Notes: generated by a model not told the origin, from the sequence alone. A DNA stretch of 61,086 nucleotides from Buttiauxella noackiae ATCC 51607 (GCF_001654865.1 NZ_LXEO01000013.1:1-61086), one strand, 5' to 3'; positions 38,404 to 48,610 are shown, numbered from the stretch's first letter. Numbers and translations: made by a program.

Positions 38404-38757
38404 TTAGAACGTTAAAACCTTATCAGCGCTCAGTGTCCACTCCGCTAATTCCACCAACGTACCAATTTCCACGCCATCAGCCAGTGGCAGTGCCGTAATG
38501 CCACGCCCATCGGTGCAAGTCTTACACAATTTCACCGGCACATTTTGCGCCGTCAGGATCTCAAGCATCTGTTGGATGTTATATCCCTCAGCCGGTTTCT
38601 GACCGCGTAATCCTGCAGTCACGGCATCAGACATCAAAAACAATTTCACTTCTGGCTGAGGCTGCTGGTCGCATAATGCAATCGCCAGACGCAGGCTGTT
38701 AAACAAAGATTCGCTGCCGTAAGCAGCCCCATTAGCAATAATCACAATCTTCTGCAT
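38404..38757 (-). CDS. ychN: DsrE/F-family protein YchN
   Basis: 117 residues, the E. coli length. A DsrE-like fold: MQKIVIIANGAAYGSESLFNSLRLA at the start, LFLMSDAVTAGLRGQ (about 41-55), and KLCKTCTDGRGI (about 76-87), whose cysteines are the candidate active-site thiols. Relatives move sulfur in TusBCD and DsrEFH; the cellular role of YchN itself is not settled. Confidence 0.95.
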   Translation of the reverse strand: MQKIVIIANGAAYGSESLFNSLRLAIALCDQQPQPEVKLFLMSDAVTAGLRGQKPAEGYNIQQMLEILTAQNVPVKLCKTCTDGRGITALPLADGVEIGTLVELAEWTLSADKVLTF

Positions 38758-38878
38758 TTTCTCTCCTTGCCTTATCAGGCATAACTGTTGTGCGTATCCT
38801 ACATTGAGTGTTATCCGAAATCAGCAGCCAGGCTGTACGTTACTGAAATCCGGAAATACAGTATGTTATAATTTCCAG

Positions 38879-40279
38879 ATGTTTAGAAAAGCTGTTCCAT
38901 TCGTCACCCTACCATTAGCACTCCTCAGCATGGGAGGGGCTGCCAGTACCCCGCAGACCTTTATCGAGAAAGCCGAAAACCCATTCGCTCCATCTACCCA
39001 ACAGCTTCCCGATATGGGCATTGCACCAGAAACCGACGCGGCGGCGCGCAAAATAGCCGCTATGGCGAAGAAATTTGGTGAAGACAGCATGGTCGATAAT
39101 GGGCTGGATACTGGCGAACAGGCACGTTTATTTGCTTTCGCCCGCTTACGAGATGTATTGGCAGACAAGGTTACCAGCGAAGCCGAATCGTTATTGTCGC
39201 CTTGGGGTAAAGCGAACGTTAATCTGCTGGTGGATGAGCATGGCAACTGGAACGGCAGCGGCGCCTCGCTGTTTACGCCTTGGGAAGACAACAACCGTTA
39301 TCTTACCTGGAGCCAGGTGGGTTTTACTCAGCAGGATAGCGGTGCGGTTGGCAATATCGGCGCCGGGCAGCGTTGGGTCGCGGGGCAATGGTTGCTAGGT
39401 TATAACGCTTTTTATGATCAGCAACTGGCTAATAATCTTCAGCGTGCCGGATTCGGCGCTGAAGCCTGGGGTGAATATTTGCGCCTGTCTGCGAACTATT
39501 ATCAGCCTTTATCTGGCTGGCAATCAGGAAACAGCGAAACGCTGGAGCAGCGCCTGGCACGTGGCTATGACGTGACGGCACAGGCATGGTTGCCGTTTTA
39601 TCGCCATATCAATACCAGCGTTAGCCTTGAGCAATATTTTGGTCAAAGCGTTGATTTATTCGATAGCGGTACCGGTTATCGCAACCCCGTTGCGGTAACG
39701 ATGGGCTTAAATTACACGCCAATTCCGTTGCTAACGTTAACCGCGCAGCATAAGCAGGGCGAAAGCGGCGTTTCGCAAGATAACCTTGGCTTCAAAGTCA
39801 ATTATCGCTTTGGCGTTCCGGTGGAAAAACAACTTTCTGCGGCGGAAGTCGCGACCACCAGTTCACTGCGCGGTAGCCGTTATGACAATGTGGAACGTGA
39901 TTCCCTGCCGGTGGTGGAATATCGCCAGAAGAAAACGTTGTCGGCATTTTTAGCCACGCCGCCCTGGGAATTACGCAGCGGTGAAACGGTGGAGCTTAAG
40001 CTCCAGATCCGCGCCAGTCACAATATTCGCAGCGTGACCTGGCAGGGCGATACTCATGCGCTCAGTCTAACGCCACCAGCGGATAACCGTGATACCAGAG
40101 GCTGGAGCATGATTATGCCAGCCTGGAACAATGAAGGACCAAACGAGTATCGTCTGTCGGCAGTTATCGAAGATGATAAAGGCCAGAAGGTAACATCTAA
40201 CTGGATTACGTTGAAACTGGCGGAGCCTTTAGTTATCAGCCCTGCAGAAGATCCGCGTTACGAGTTAATAGGGGAATAA
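38879..40279 (+). CDS. ychO: Inverse-autotransporter/invasin-like outer-membrane protein YchO
   Basis: 466 residues from ATG 38879, which begins a signal peptide (MFRKAVPFVTLPLALLSMGGAA). A TTG at 38804 would extend it without sense. The centre is an intimin/invasin-type beta-barrel (about 70-340; WSQVGFTQQDSGAVGNIGAGQRW, FGAEAWGEYLRLSANYYQP), followed by a single Ig-like domain (about 365-460). It is collinear with E. coli YchO and lacks the long extracellular repeats of true invasins. No clear ribosome site precedes the ATG; TATAAT lies only seven bases before it. Confidence 0.92.
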   Translation: MFRKAVPFVTLPLALLSMGGAASTPQTFIEKAENPFAPSTQQLPDMGIAPETDAAARKIAAMAKKFGEDSMVDNGLDTGEQARLFAFARLRDVLADKVTSEAESLLSPWGKANVNLLVDEHGNWNGSGASLFTPWEDNNRYLTWSQVGFTQQDSGAVGNIGAGQRWVAGQWLLGYNAFYDQQLANNLQRAGFGAEAWGEYLRLSANYYQPLSGWQSGNSETLEQRLARGYDVTAQAWLPFYRHINTSVSLEQYFGQSVDLFDSGTGYRNPVAVTMGLNYTPIPLLTLTAQHKQGESGVSQDNLGFKVNYRFGVPVEKQLSAAEVATTSSLRGSRYDNVERDSLPVVEYRQKKTLSAFLATPPWELRSGETVELKLQIRASHNIRSVTWQGDTHALSLTPPADNRDTRGWSMIMPAWNNEGPNEYRLSAVIEDDKGQKVTSNWITLKLAEPLVISPAEDPRYELIGE

Positions 40280-40287
40280 ACGCTGAT

Positions 40288-40368
40288 GTCGGATGACGCT
40301 TGCGCTTATCCGATCTACGATTTGACTCGGTTTTGTAGGGTGGATAAGCGCTTGCGTGTCATCCACCA
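40288..40368. repeat. REP/BIME-type palindromic pair
   Basis: GTCGGATGACGCTTGCGCTT at 40288 and GTAGGGTGGATAAGCGCTTG at 40335 begin two inverted REP-like units about 45 bases apart, in the convergent gap between ychO and narL. Confidence 0.75.
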
Positions 40369-40385
40369 TCGTCCTCGTGGCTAGC

Positions 40386-41036
40386 TTAAAATATACGATC
40401 CTGATGTACCCACACTGCTGCTTCAACACGGGATTTCAACTTCATCTTCTTCAGCAAATGCTTAACGTGTACTTTCACCGTGCTTTCGGTGATATCCAGG
40501 CGGCGAGCAATCATTTTATTCGGCAAACCCTGGGCGATATGTTTGAGAATATCGCGTTCGCGAGGCGTCAGCAGATTTACGTCCCGATCGGAGGTAGCGC
40601 GGTTGGCTCGTAGACTTGCCGCCAGCACTGGCGTTAGCGCTTCGCTCAGCACCATCTCACCGGCTGCTGCTTGTTGCAGCGCTTTGAGCAAATCTTCGGG
40701 TTCCATATCTTTTAACAGATAGCCGTCAGCCCCTCTTTTCAGGGCGGTCACTACATCTTCTTCATGATTGGAAACGCTGAACACAACGATGCGGCCTGAC
40801 AATGGTTTCTCACGCAGGCAATCGAGTGTTTCCAGACCATTCATGCCCGGCATATTCAAATCCAGCAGAATTAAATCCGGGTCGAGTTCTTCAGCAAGTT
40901 GCACACCTTGCTCTCCGTTGCCAGCTTCACCAACGACCGCTAGTTCGGGGGCCATACTGATGAGCTGCTTAACGCCAGTGCGCAGCATGGGATGATCGTC
41001 GATCAACAAAATGGTCGAGGCTTCCGGGTTATTCAT
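40386..41036 (-). CDS. narL: Nitrate/nitrite response regulator NarL
   Basis: 216 residues. Receiver domain with the phospho-acceptor D59 ([13 protein letters not shown]) and acidic D13/D14, and a LuxR-type C-terminal helix-turn-helix (about 150-205; [25 protein letters not shown]). It activates narG and narK and represses fermentation genes under nitrate. The start overlaps the narX stop by eight bases. Confidence 0.97.
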   Translation of the reverse strand: MNNPEASTILLIDDHPMLRTGVKQLISMAPELAVVGEAGNGEQGVQLAEELDPDLILLDLNMPGMNGLETLDCLREKPLSGRIVVFSVSNHEEDVVTALKRGADGYLLKDMEPEDLLKALQQAAAGEMVLSEALTPVLAASLRANRATSDRDVNLLTPRERDILKHIAQGLPNKMIARRLDITESTVKVHVKHLLKKMKLKSRVEAAVWVHQDRIF

Positions 41037-42819
41037 GATCTGCTCCTGTAGTTATTTCGGGGATAAAGCTGACGATAACCTGAGTGCCTCCGCCTGGGCG
41101 CGCACCTACCTGGCAATCACCTTTCAGGCTTTGCGAACGATCTCGCATAATAATTAATCCGTAATGATTACGGCGGTCACCATTGTCGGGAATACCCCGA
41201 CCGTTATCCCATATGGTTAAGGTAATTTGGTTTTCATGGTAGATCACGCTGACTCCACATGCGGTCGCATCGGCGTGTTTCAGGCTGTTATTAAGCGCTT
41301 CACGGGTGATTTGCACCAAATGAATCGCCTGATGTGACGGCACAAGGCGCGGTGGCAACTGGTAATCAAGATTTACCGGGAAGCCCAGCTTTTCACTGAA
41401 TTCGCAGCAGCTTGCTTCAAGTGCCGGGCGCAGCCCTGGTTCGGTTAATTGCAGTCGGAAGGTGGTCAGTAACTCCCGTAATTGCCGCCATGAGGTGTTC
41501 AGTTCGCTGCGCATCTGGCCAAGTAGCGTCTGCATTTCGGCAGGTAAAGCCTCGCCCTGCATTTGCAGGCAGCTAACCTGCATTTTCAGGCAGGAGAGCG
41601 ATTGTGCAATGGAGTCGTGCAGTTCACGGGCAATTGCGGAACGCTCTTCCATCACCACAAGTTGCTGCTGGCGTTCGTACTGTCGCTCAAGCGCCAGAGT
41701 GGCGGTCAACTGCTCCATCAGCGTTAAAATCAACTGCTGCTGATCGTGCGTCAGGCTGCTGCCAACCGGTAATTGCGCAAGTACCAGGCCATATTGAATG
41801 TGGTTGTCGGTCAAACGCCACTTTTGAGTGGTGGTCTCGCAAGGCTCTAACACCGGCCCGCGTGGGCAAAGGTCACAACCCAGGGCTTCGCAACTGCTGT
41901 CAGGTTGATAGGTAAATTCTTCGTAATTCTCTTCGTCTTCATATTCATAGACGCGCAGCTCGATATTCCGCAGCGGTGTTAAATGCTGTAATTCGCTAAG
42001 TACTGGAGACAGACGCTTGCAGAGTGGCGCCTGCGAATGCAGACGACGGTTAGCCTGATAAAGAAACGACAGTATCTGGTTTTTCTGCTCAAGCCCGGCG
42101 GTTTTCTCGCGCACGCGCTGCTCAAGACTTGCGTAGCTGCCAGCCAGTTCCGAAGACATGCTGTTCAATGAAAGGCCCAGCGTGGCCATTTCGTTACCAC
42201 CGGGAATATTCACACGATGGGTAAAATCCCGGTGACCAATAGCCCGCGACATCGCTAATAATTGCCGCCATGGACGTAAAAGCCGTTTACGTAGCCAGAT
42301 GACGGTAAAAATAATCAGCAAGCCCATTACAGCCGCCATACCCAGTTGTAGCTGGATAACTCGGTGCAGACGAGCTTCAGTGGTGTGATCAAAAATGGTC
42401 ACCAGTTGATCAATGCGCGAGACGAAACTGGCGACGTGGGGCTGAACCTGGTCGGGATTTTGCGCTTGACGCAGCGCGGGCCCTAACTCTTCACGCCAAT
42501 ATTTTTGTAGTGCGGCGAGCTTTTCTTGCTGCCCATCCCGCAGCGCGGCGACCTGCAGATCTTCGCTCCAGGCGGTTTTTTCCATCTCCTCGAATAGCGC
42601 ATTGTCTTTTTCGCTAAGCGGGATAGCGGCCAGCAGGCGGTAGCTTTGCATGCGCATAGAACCGGCTTTATTGATAGCGTGCGCATTGCCCAGAATGCCT
42701 TGCCCCAGCCAACCTGCGAGACTCATTCCCGCGACACCCAGCAACGCCAACACAAGCACAATTAATGCCAGTTGGTTAAACAGAGTGAGAGGGGATAGCA
42801 GGCGCTTTAATATTGACAA
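41029..42819 (-). CDS. narX: Nitrate/nitrite sensor histidine kinase NarX
   Basis: 596 residues if it starts at TTG 42819, which gives the E. coli length (598) and start ([13 protein letters not shown]) and has GGAG five bases upstream. Upstream ATG codons at 42861 and 42882 are in frame but would overlap a NarL-type site. Two membrane helices frame a periplasmic sensor with the P-box [21 protein letters not shown], a cysteine-rich module ([12 protein letters not shown]), a dimerisation helix with the phosphorylated histidine ([13 protein letters not shown]) and an ATPase domain follow. Confidence 0.95.
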   Translation of the reverse strand: MSILKRLLSPLTLFNQLALIVLVLALLGVAGMSLAGWLGQGILGNAHAINKAGSMRMQSYRLLAAIPLSEKDNALFEEMEKTAWSEDLQVAALRDGQQEKLAALQKYWREELGPALRQAQNPDQVQPHVASFVSRIDQLVTIFDHTTEARLHRVIQLQLGMAAVMGLLIIFTVIWLRKRLLRPWRQLLAMSRAIGHRDFTHRVNIPGGNEMATLGLSLNSMSSELAGSYASLEQRVREKTAGLEQKNQILSFLYQANRRLHSQAPLCKRLSPVLSELQHLTPLRNIELRVYEYEDEENYEEFTYQPDSSCEALGCDLCPRGPVLEPCETTTQKWRLTDNHIQYGLVLAQLPVGSSLTHDQQQLILTLMEQLTATLALERQYERQQQLVVMEERSAIARELHDSIAQSLSCLKMQVSCLQMQGEALPAEMQTLLGQMRSELNTSWRQLRELLTTFRLQLTEPGLRPALEASCCEFSEKLGFPVNLDYQLPPRLVPSHQAIHLVQITREALNNSLKHADATACGVSVIYHENQITLTIWDNGRGIPDNGDRRNHYGLIIMRDRSQSLKGDCQVGARPGGGTQVIVSFIPEITTGADHE

Positions 42820-42885
42820 GTGAACTCCGGGGCGATGGAAAGCCAGGGCGGTATTCTCAGACATACCCTGGAGTATACCCATACC

Positions 42886-42898
42886 CCTTAGGGATTAC
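42886..42898 (+). promoter_or_regulatory. Tandem NarL heptamers between narX and narK
   Basis: TACCCAT and TACCCCT share one base; both match the TACYYMT NarL consensus. They lie about 195-210 bases before the predicted narK start, close to the E. coli position. Confidence 0.6.
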
Positions 42899-43045
42899 CT
42901 ACAAATTGCCAGAGGTGGCATGTCGTCGTGTAAGACCTCAAATACCTGTTATCAGCCATGTGAAAAGTCAGACAATTTTCCTTTTTTAATCTTACCCACA
43001 AAGAGTGATGGTGATTTTTTAAGCGCTATTCAGATGGCTTATCCC

Positions 43046-43086
43046 TTGATTCACATCAACTTTTATTCGCCATTAGCACCTAATGT
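43046..43086 (+). promoter_or_regulatory. narK: narK promoter: FNR box and -10
   Basis: TTGAT-TCAC-ATCAA at 43046-43059 is a perfect FNR palindrome. TAATGT at 43081-43086 is a fair -10; the start near 43094 puts the FNR centre at about -41.5, the class II place. Anaerobic activation is expected. Confidence 0.85.
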
Positions 43087-43120
43087 GGCGGCCATTACTC
43101 TCACTCTTTATGAGGTGTTT

Positions 43121-44512
43121 ATGTCTCAGTCTCCCGCGAATAGCCAGAAAACGGGATCGCTTATTACCGAATGGCGTCCAGAAGAGCCTGCGTTTTGGCA
43201 AACTAAAGGTCACCCGATTGCCCGTCGCAACTTATGGATTTCCGTTCCTTGCTTGCTGTTAGCGTTCTGCGTATGGATGTTGTTTAGTGCGGTTGCGGTG
43301 AACCTGAATAAAGTGGGTTTTAACTTCACCACCGACCAGCTCTTTATGTTGACTGCACTGCCGTCAGTTTCTGGTGCCTTGCTGCGCGTCCCGTATGCCT
43401 TCATGGTGCCGGTATTCGGCGGCCGCCGCTGGACGGCGTTCAGCACCGGGATTTTGATTATTCCATGCGTGTGGTTAGGCTTTGCTGTGCAAGACCCAAC
43501 TACGCCGTTTAGCGTGTTCATCACCATTGCTTTGCTGTGTGGTTTTGCAGGGGCAAATTTTGCATCCAGCATGGCGAACATCAGCTTCTTCTTCCCGAAA
43601 TCAAAACAGGGCGGGGCGCTGGGTCTTAACGGTGGTCTGGGTAACCTGGGTGTGAGCGTAATGCAATTACTTGCTCCGCTGGCGATTTCGCTTTCCATGT
43701 TCGCCGTATTTGGTGGTACGGGCGTTGAGCAAGCAGATGGCTCCATGCTGTTCCTGGAAAACGCGGCGTGGGTGTGGGTACCGTTCCTGGCGATTCTGAC
43801 CATTGCGGCCTGGTTTGGCATGAACGATTTGGCCACATCTAAAGCGTCTTTAAAAGCGCAGTTGCCGGTACTAAAACGCGTTCACCTGTGGATTATGGGG
43901 CTGCTTTACCTGGCAACATTTGGCTCGTTTATCGGCTTTTCTGCCGGTTTCGCGATGCTGGCTAAAACTCAGTTCCCGGATGTGAATATTCTGCATTTCG
44001 CCTTCTTCGGCCCGCTGATTGGTGCGCTGGCACGTTCTGCGGGTGGGGCGATTTCTGACCGCTGGGGCGGGACGCGTGTTTCACTGTATAACTTCATCGT
44101 GATGGCGGTATTTAGCGCATTGCTGTTTACCACGCTGCCACACAACGGCGTCGGTGGTAATTTCATCGCGTTCTTCGGCGTGTTCCTGATGCTGTTCCTG
44201 ACGTCAGGCCTGGGAAGTGGTTCTACCTTCCAGATGATCTCTGTGATTTTCCGAAAATTGACTATGGACCGCGTGAAAGCGCAGGGTGGGAGCGAAGAGC
44301 AGGCGCTGCGTGAAGCGGCTACTGATACCGCTGCTGCATTGGGCTTTATCTCAGCGATCGGTGCGATTGGCGGCTTCTTTATTCCGAAAGCATTTGGGAC
44401 TTCATTGGCACTGACTGGCTCCCCAGCGGACGCTATGAAAGTCTTCCTCGTCTTTTACATTATTTGTGTGGTGATTACCTGGGCCGTGTATGGCCGCAAA
44501 TCAGCACAGTAA
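43121..44512 (+). CDS. narK: Nitrate/nitrite antiporter NarK
   Basis: 463 residues from ATG 43121, exactly the E. coli length, with GAGG six bases upstream; an open frame upstream covers the promoter and is not coding. Twelve membrane helices; the two nitrate signature stretches appear as GGALGLNGGLGNLGVSVMQL (about 164-183) and ALGFISAIGAIGGFF (about 408-422), and the substrate arginines in LLRVPYAF and LARSAGGA. It exchanges nitrate for nitrite across the inner membrane. Closed by a terminator. Confidence 0.97.
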   Translation: MSQSPANSQKTGSLITEWRPEEPAFWQTKGHPIARRNLWISVPCLLLAFCVWMLFSAVAVNLNKVGFNFTTDQLFMLTALPSVSGALLRVPYAFMVPVFGGRRWTAFSTGILIIPCVWLGFAVQDPTTPFSVFITIALLCGFAGANFASSMANISFFFPKSKQGGALGLNGGLGNLGVSVMQLLAPLAISLSMFAVFGGTGVEQADGSMLFLENAAWVWVPFLAILTIAAWFGMNDLATSKASLKAQLPVLKRVHLWIMGLLYLATFGSFIGFSAGFAMLAKTQFPDVNILHFAFFGPLIGALARSAGGAISDRWGGTRVSLYNFIVMAVFSALLFTTLPHNGVGGNFIAFFGVFLMLFLTSGLGSGSTFQMISVIFRKLTMDRVKAQGGSEEQALREAATDTAAALGFISAIGAIGGFFIPKAFGTSLALTGSPADAMKVFLVFYIICVVITWAVYGRKSAQ

Positions 44513-44537
44513 CCTTTTGACCTTTTGGTTATCCCTT

Positions 44538-44563
44538 GCGCGGCTTCGGTCGCGCTTTTTTTT
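44538..44563 (+). terminator. Intrinsic terminator of narK
   Basis: GCGCGGC-TTCG-GTCGCGC stem with one G-T pair and a stable tetraloop, then T8. It separates narK from the narG promoter. Confidence 0.9.
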
Positions 44564-44603
44564 ACGCCAAATTTGTGTGGAGCAAGGCTCTAAAAGGAGC
44601 ACT

Positions 44604-44769
44604 TACCCCTTAATACCCGCAGGGTGGATTTACTACTCCTTGCCTACAAAAACAGACTATTTAACACGTTAAATATCAATAATTTAAATATAATTCAGCG
44701 AATGCCACTTTGGTGGTATGTCTGCCATTTTGGGGCTTAACATCCTTATCCTCAGTTGATCGTTATCAA
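44604..44769 (+). promoter_or_regulatory. narG: narG promoter region: NarL, IHF and FNR sites
   Basis: NarL heptamers TACCCCT at 44604-44610 and TACTCCT at 44634-44640; a perfect IHF consensus TATCAA-N4-TTA at 44674-44686; and a perfect FNR box TTGAT-CGTT-ATCAA at 44756-44769. Taking the FNR centre as -41.5, the NarL site falls near -197 and IHF near -124, matching E. coli, where IHF bends NarL onto the polymerase. The gap 44513-44863 holds no gene. Confidence 0.85.
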
Positions 44770-44863
44770 TTATCCCGCCATATGAGCGAGTTACCGTGCC
44801 CGCAATTCAGCAATGTCGTATCAATAAGATAGAGCCTCAAGGCTCCACATCAGGAGAACCCCG

Positions 44864-47800
44864 ATGAGCAAATTTCTTGACCGGTTTCGTTACTTCAAAC
44901 AGAAGGGCGAAACTTTTGCCAATGGACATGGCCAACTGCTCGATACCAATCGTGATTGGGAAGAAGGCTATCGTCAGCGCTGGCAGCACGATAAAGTGGT
45001 CCGTTCCACGCATGGTGTAAACTGTACGGGCTCCTGTAGCTGGAAGATTTACGTCAAAAGCGGCCTGGTGACCTGGGAAACCCAGCAAACTGACTATCCG
45101 CGTACTCGCCCGGATATGCCAAACCACGAGCCACGCGGCTGCCCACGCGGCGCGAGCTACTCCTGGTATCTCTACAGCGCTAACCGCCTGAAATATCCTC
45201 TGATGCGTAAGCGTCTGATCAAACTGTGGCGTGAAGCGAAAACCCTGCATAACGATCCGGTTGATGCATGGGCTTCCATCATCAACGATCCCGAAAAAGC
45301 GAAAAGCTATAAGCAAGCCCGTGGACGCGGTGGTTTCGTGCGCTCAAGCTGGGCTGAGGTGAATGAGCTGATTGCTGCGGCCAACGTCTTTACCGCAAAA
45401 ACCTTCGGCCCTGACCGTATCGCCGGCTTCTCTCCGATCCCGGCGATGTCGATGGTTTCCTACGCCTCTGGTGCGCGCTACCTTTCTCTGATTGGTGGAG
45501 CTTGCCTGAGCTTCTACGACTGGTATTGCGATCTGCCACCTGCGTCGCCAATGACCTGGGGCGAACAGACTGACGTTCCGGAATCAGCAGACTGGTATAA
45601 CTCCAGCTATATCATGGCTTGGGGTTCTAACGTTCCACAGACCCGTACGCCAGATGCGCACTTCTTTACTGAAGTTCGTTACAAAGGCACCAAAACCGTT
45701 GCGGTAACGCCGGATTACGCTGAAATCGCTAAGCTGTGCGACCAGTGGCTGGCTCCGAAACAAGGTACCGATGCGGCAATGGCGCTGGCGATGGGCCACG
45801 TAATGTTGCGTGAGTTCCACCTTGATAACCCAAGCCAATACTTCACCGATTACGTTCGTCGCTATACCGACATGCCAATGCTGGTGATGCTCGAAGAGCG
45901 CGACGGCTTCTATGCGGCCGGCCGTATGCTGCGTGCATCTGACCTGGTTGATGGCCTGGGCCAGGAAAATAACCCACAGTGGAAAACCGTTGCACTGGAT
46001 AACCAGACCGGTGAACCACTGGCACCTAACGGCTCTATCGGTTACCGCTGGGGTGAGAAGGGCAAATGGAACCTGGAGCAGCGTGATGGCACCAGCGGCG
46101 AAGAAGCCGAACTGCGCCTGAGCCTGTTGGGCAGCCATGACGATGTCGCTGAAGTCGGTTTCCCTTACTTTGGCGGTGAAAGTTCTGAGCACTTCAACAG
46201 CGTTAAACTTGATAACGTGTTGATGCACAAACTGCCGGTTAAACGTATTCAACTGGCTGACGGCACTACTGCGCTGGTTACCACCGTTTATGACCTGACT
46301 CTTGCCAACTACGGCCTGGATCGCGGTCTGGGCGACGAAAACTGCGCCACCAGCTACGACGATGTGAAAGCGTATACCCCAGCGTGGGCTGAGCAGATCA
46401 CCGGCGTTTCTCGCCAGAACATCATCCGCATTGCGCGTGAGTTTGCCGAAAACGCAGATAAAACCCATGGCCGCTCCATGATCATCGTTGGCGCCGGTAT
46501 GAACCACTGGTTCCACATGGACATGAACTACCGCGGTCTGATCAATATGCTGATCTTCTGCGGTTGTGTAGGTCAGAGCGGCGGCGGCTGGGCACACTAT
46601 GTGGGCCAGGAAAAACTGCGTCCACAAACTGGCTGGACACCACTGGCGTTCGCATTGGACTGGCAGCGCCCACCGCGCCATATGAACAGCACCTCGTTCT
46701 TCTACAACCACTCTAGCCAATGGCGTTATGAGTCGTTGACGGCAGAAGAACTGCTTTCGCCACTGGCGGATAAAACCCGTTATAGCGGCCACCTGATTGA
46801 CTTCAACGTACGTGCTGAACGTATGGGCTGGTTGCCGTCAGCACCACAGCTGAACACTAACCCGCTGCATATTGCAAAGCAGGCGGAAGCGGCTGGCATG
46901 AGCGCAGCTGATTTCACCGCGCAGCAGCTGAAAAGTGGCGATATTCGCTTCGCGGCAGAGCAGCCTGATGCGGGCAACAACCATCCGCGCAACCTGTTTG
47001 TCTGGCGTTCAAACCTGCTGGGCTCTTCCGGTAAGGGCCATGAGTACATGCTCAAATATCTGCTCGGTACTGAAAACGGTATCCAGGGTAAAGATTTGGG
47101 TAAAGAAGGCGGCGTAATGCCGGAAGAAGTTGAGTGGGTAGATAACGGCCTGGATGGCAAGCTGGATCTGGTGGTGACGCTGGACTTCCGTCTGTCGAGC
47201 ACCTGCCTGTATTCCGATATCGTGCTGCCAACGGCTACCTGGTATGAAAAAGACGACATGAATACCTCGGATATGCATCCGTTTATTCACCCGTTGTCTG
47301 CGGCTGTTGATCCTGCATGGGATTCAAAAAGCGACTGGGAAATCTATAAAGCCATCGCGAAGAAATTCTCCGAAGTGTGCGTAGGCCACTTAGGGAAAGA
47401 AACTGACGTGGTAACACTGCCAATTCAGCACGATTCTGCGGCAGAACTGGCTCAGCCGTTTGGCGTAATGGACTGGAAAAAAGGCGAGTGCGACCTGATT
47501 CCTGGTAAAACCGCGCCGCACCTGATGGTGGTTGAGCGTGATTACCCGGCGACTTACGAGCGTTTCACCTCGGTTGGGCCACTGATGGAAACCATCGGTA
47601 ACGGTGGGAAAGGTATTGCCTGGAACACCCAGACCGAAATGGATCTGTTGCGTAAGCTCAACTACACCAAGGCAGACGGCCCGGCGAAAGGCCAGCCGAT
47701 GATCAACTCGGCTATCGATGCTGCCGAAATGATCCTGACTCTGGCCCCAGAAACTAACGGCCATGTTGCAGTGAAAGCCTGGGCGGCACTGAGCGAATTT

Positions 47801-48610
47801 ACCGGACGCGATCACACGCATCTGGCTCGCCCGAAAGCCGAAGAGAAAATTCGCTTCCGCGATATTCAGGCCCAGCCACGCAAAATCATCTCCAGCCCGA
47901 CCTGGTCAGGCCTTGAAGATGAACATGTTTCTTACAACGCCTGCTACACCAACGTGCATGAGCTGATTCCATGGCGCACGCTGTCTGGCCGCCAGCAGTT
48001 GTATCAGGATCACCAGTGGATGCGTGATTTTGGTGAAAGCCTGCTGGTATACCGTCCACCGATTGATACCCGATCTGTAAAAGGCGTGATGGGTAAAAAA
48101 TCTAACGGTAACCCAGAGAAAGCGTTGAACTTCCTGACGCCGCACCAGAAATGGGGCATTCACTCAACCTACAGCGATAACTTGCTGATGCTGACGCTTT
48201 CACGCGGCGGCCCGATTGTCTGGATGAGTGAAATCGACGCCAAAGATTTGGGCATCGAAGATAACGACTGGATTGAAGTGTTCAACAAAAACGGTGCGCT
48301 GACGGCGCGTGCGGTGGTGAGCCAGCGTGTGCCTGAAGGCATGACGATGATGTACCACGCTCAGGAACGTATCGTGAACCTGCCGGGTTCTGAAATTACT
48401 GGTCAGCGCGGTGGTATTCACAACTCGGTGACGCGTATTAGCCCGAAACCAACGCACATGATTGGCGGTTATGCGCAACTGGCCTACGGCTTTAACTACT
48501 ACGGCACCGTAGGTTCAAACCGTGATGAGTTCGTTGTAGTACGTAAGATGAAAGACATTAACTGGTTAGACGGCGAAGGCAATGACCAGAAACAGGAGAG
48601 CGTAAAATGA
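44864..48610 (+). CDS. narG: Respiratory nitrate reductase A, alpha subunit
   Basis: 1248 residues (E. coli 1247). A molybdo-bis-MGD subunit; the N-terminal FS0 cluster ligands are in RSTHGVNCTGSCSWKIYVKSG (the His replaces one Cys, about 46-62), and the family's Mo-aspartate lies in the NSSYIMAWGSNVPQTRTPD region (about 246-264). It reduces nitrate to nitrite at the cytoplasmic face. The N-terminus has no cleavable twin-arginine signal, as expected. Its stop overlaps the narH start by four bases (ATGA). Confidence 0.98.
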   Translation: MSKFLDRFRYFKQKGETFANGHGQLLDTNRDWEEGYRQRWQHDKVVRSTHGVNCTGSCSWKIYVKSGLVTWETQQTDYPRTRPDMPNHEPRGCPRGASYSWYLYSANRLKYPLMRKRLIKLWREAKTLHNDPVDAWASIINDPEKAKSYKQARGRGGFVRSSWAEVNELIAAANVFTAKTFGPDRIAGFSPIPAMSMVSYASGARYLSLIGGACLSFYDWYCDLPPASPMTWGEQTDVPESADWYNSSYIMAWGSNVPQTRTPDAHFFTEVRYKGTKTVAVTPDYAEIAKLCDQWLAPKQGTDAAMALAMGHVMLREFHLDNPSQYFTDYVRRYTDMPMLVMLEERDGFYAAGRMLRASDLVDGLGQENNPQWKTVALDNQTGEPLAPNGSIGYRWGEKGKWNLEQRDGTSGEEAELRLSLLGSHDDVAEVGFPYFGGESSEHFNSVKLDNVLMHKLPVKRIQLADGTTALVTTVYDLTLANYGLDRGLGDENCATSYDDVKAYTPAWAEQITGVSRQNIIRIAREFAENADKTHGRSMIIVGAGMNHWFHMDMNYRGLINMLIFCGCVGQSGGGWAHYVGQEKLRPQTGWTPLAFALDWQRPPRHMNSTSFFYNHSSQWRYESLTAEELLSPLADKTRYSGHLIDFNVRAERMGWLPSAPQLNTNPLHIAKQAEAAGMSAADFTAQQLKSGDIRFAAEQPDAGNNHPRNLFVWRSNLLGSSGKGHEYMLKYLLGTENGIQGKDLGKEGGVMPEEVEWVDNGLDGKLDLVVTLDFRLSSTCLYSDIVLPTATWYEKDDMNTSDMHPFIHPLSAAVDPAWDSKSDWEIYKAIAKKFSEVCVGHLGKETDVVTLPIQHDSAAELAQPFGVMDWKKGECDLIPGKTAPHLMVVERDYPATYERFTSVGPLMETIGNGGKGIAWNTQTEMDLLRKLNYTKADGPAKGQPMINSAIDAAEMILTLAPETNGHVAVKAWAALSEFTGRDHTHLARPKAEEKIRFRDIQAQPRKIISSPTWSGLEDEHVSYNACYTNVHELIPWRTLSGRQQLYQDHQWMRDFGESLLVYRPPIDTRSVKGVMGKKSNGNPEKALNFLTPHQKWGIHSTYSDNLLMLTLSRGGPIVWMSEIDAKDLGIEDNDWIEVFNKNGALTARAVVSQRVPEGMTMMYHAQERIVNLPGSEITGQRGGIHNSVTRISPKPTHMIGGYAQLAYGFNYYGTVGSNRDEFVVVRKMKDINWLDGEGNDQKQESVK

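Noticed and set aside
42920-43120. A long N-terminal extension of narK
   Set aside because: Contains the FNR box and the -10; the ATG at 43121 gives the exact family length.
45584-46792. A 402-codon minus-strand ORF inside narG
   Set aside because: Antisense shadow of narG, due to GC-rich third positions; no ribosome site or known family.
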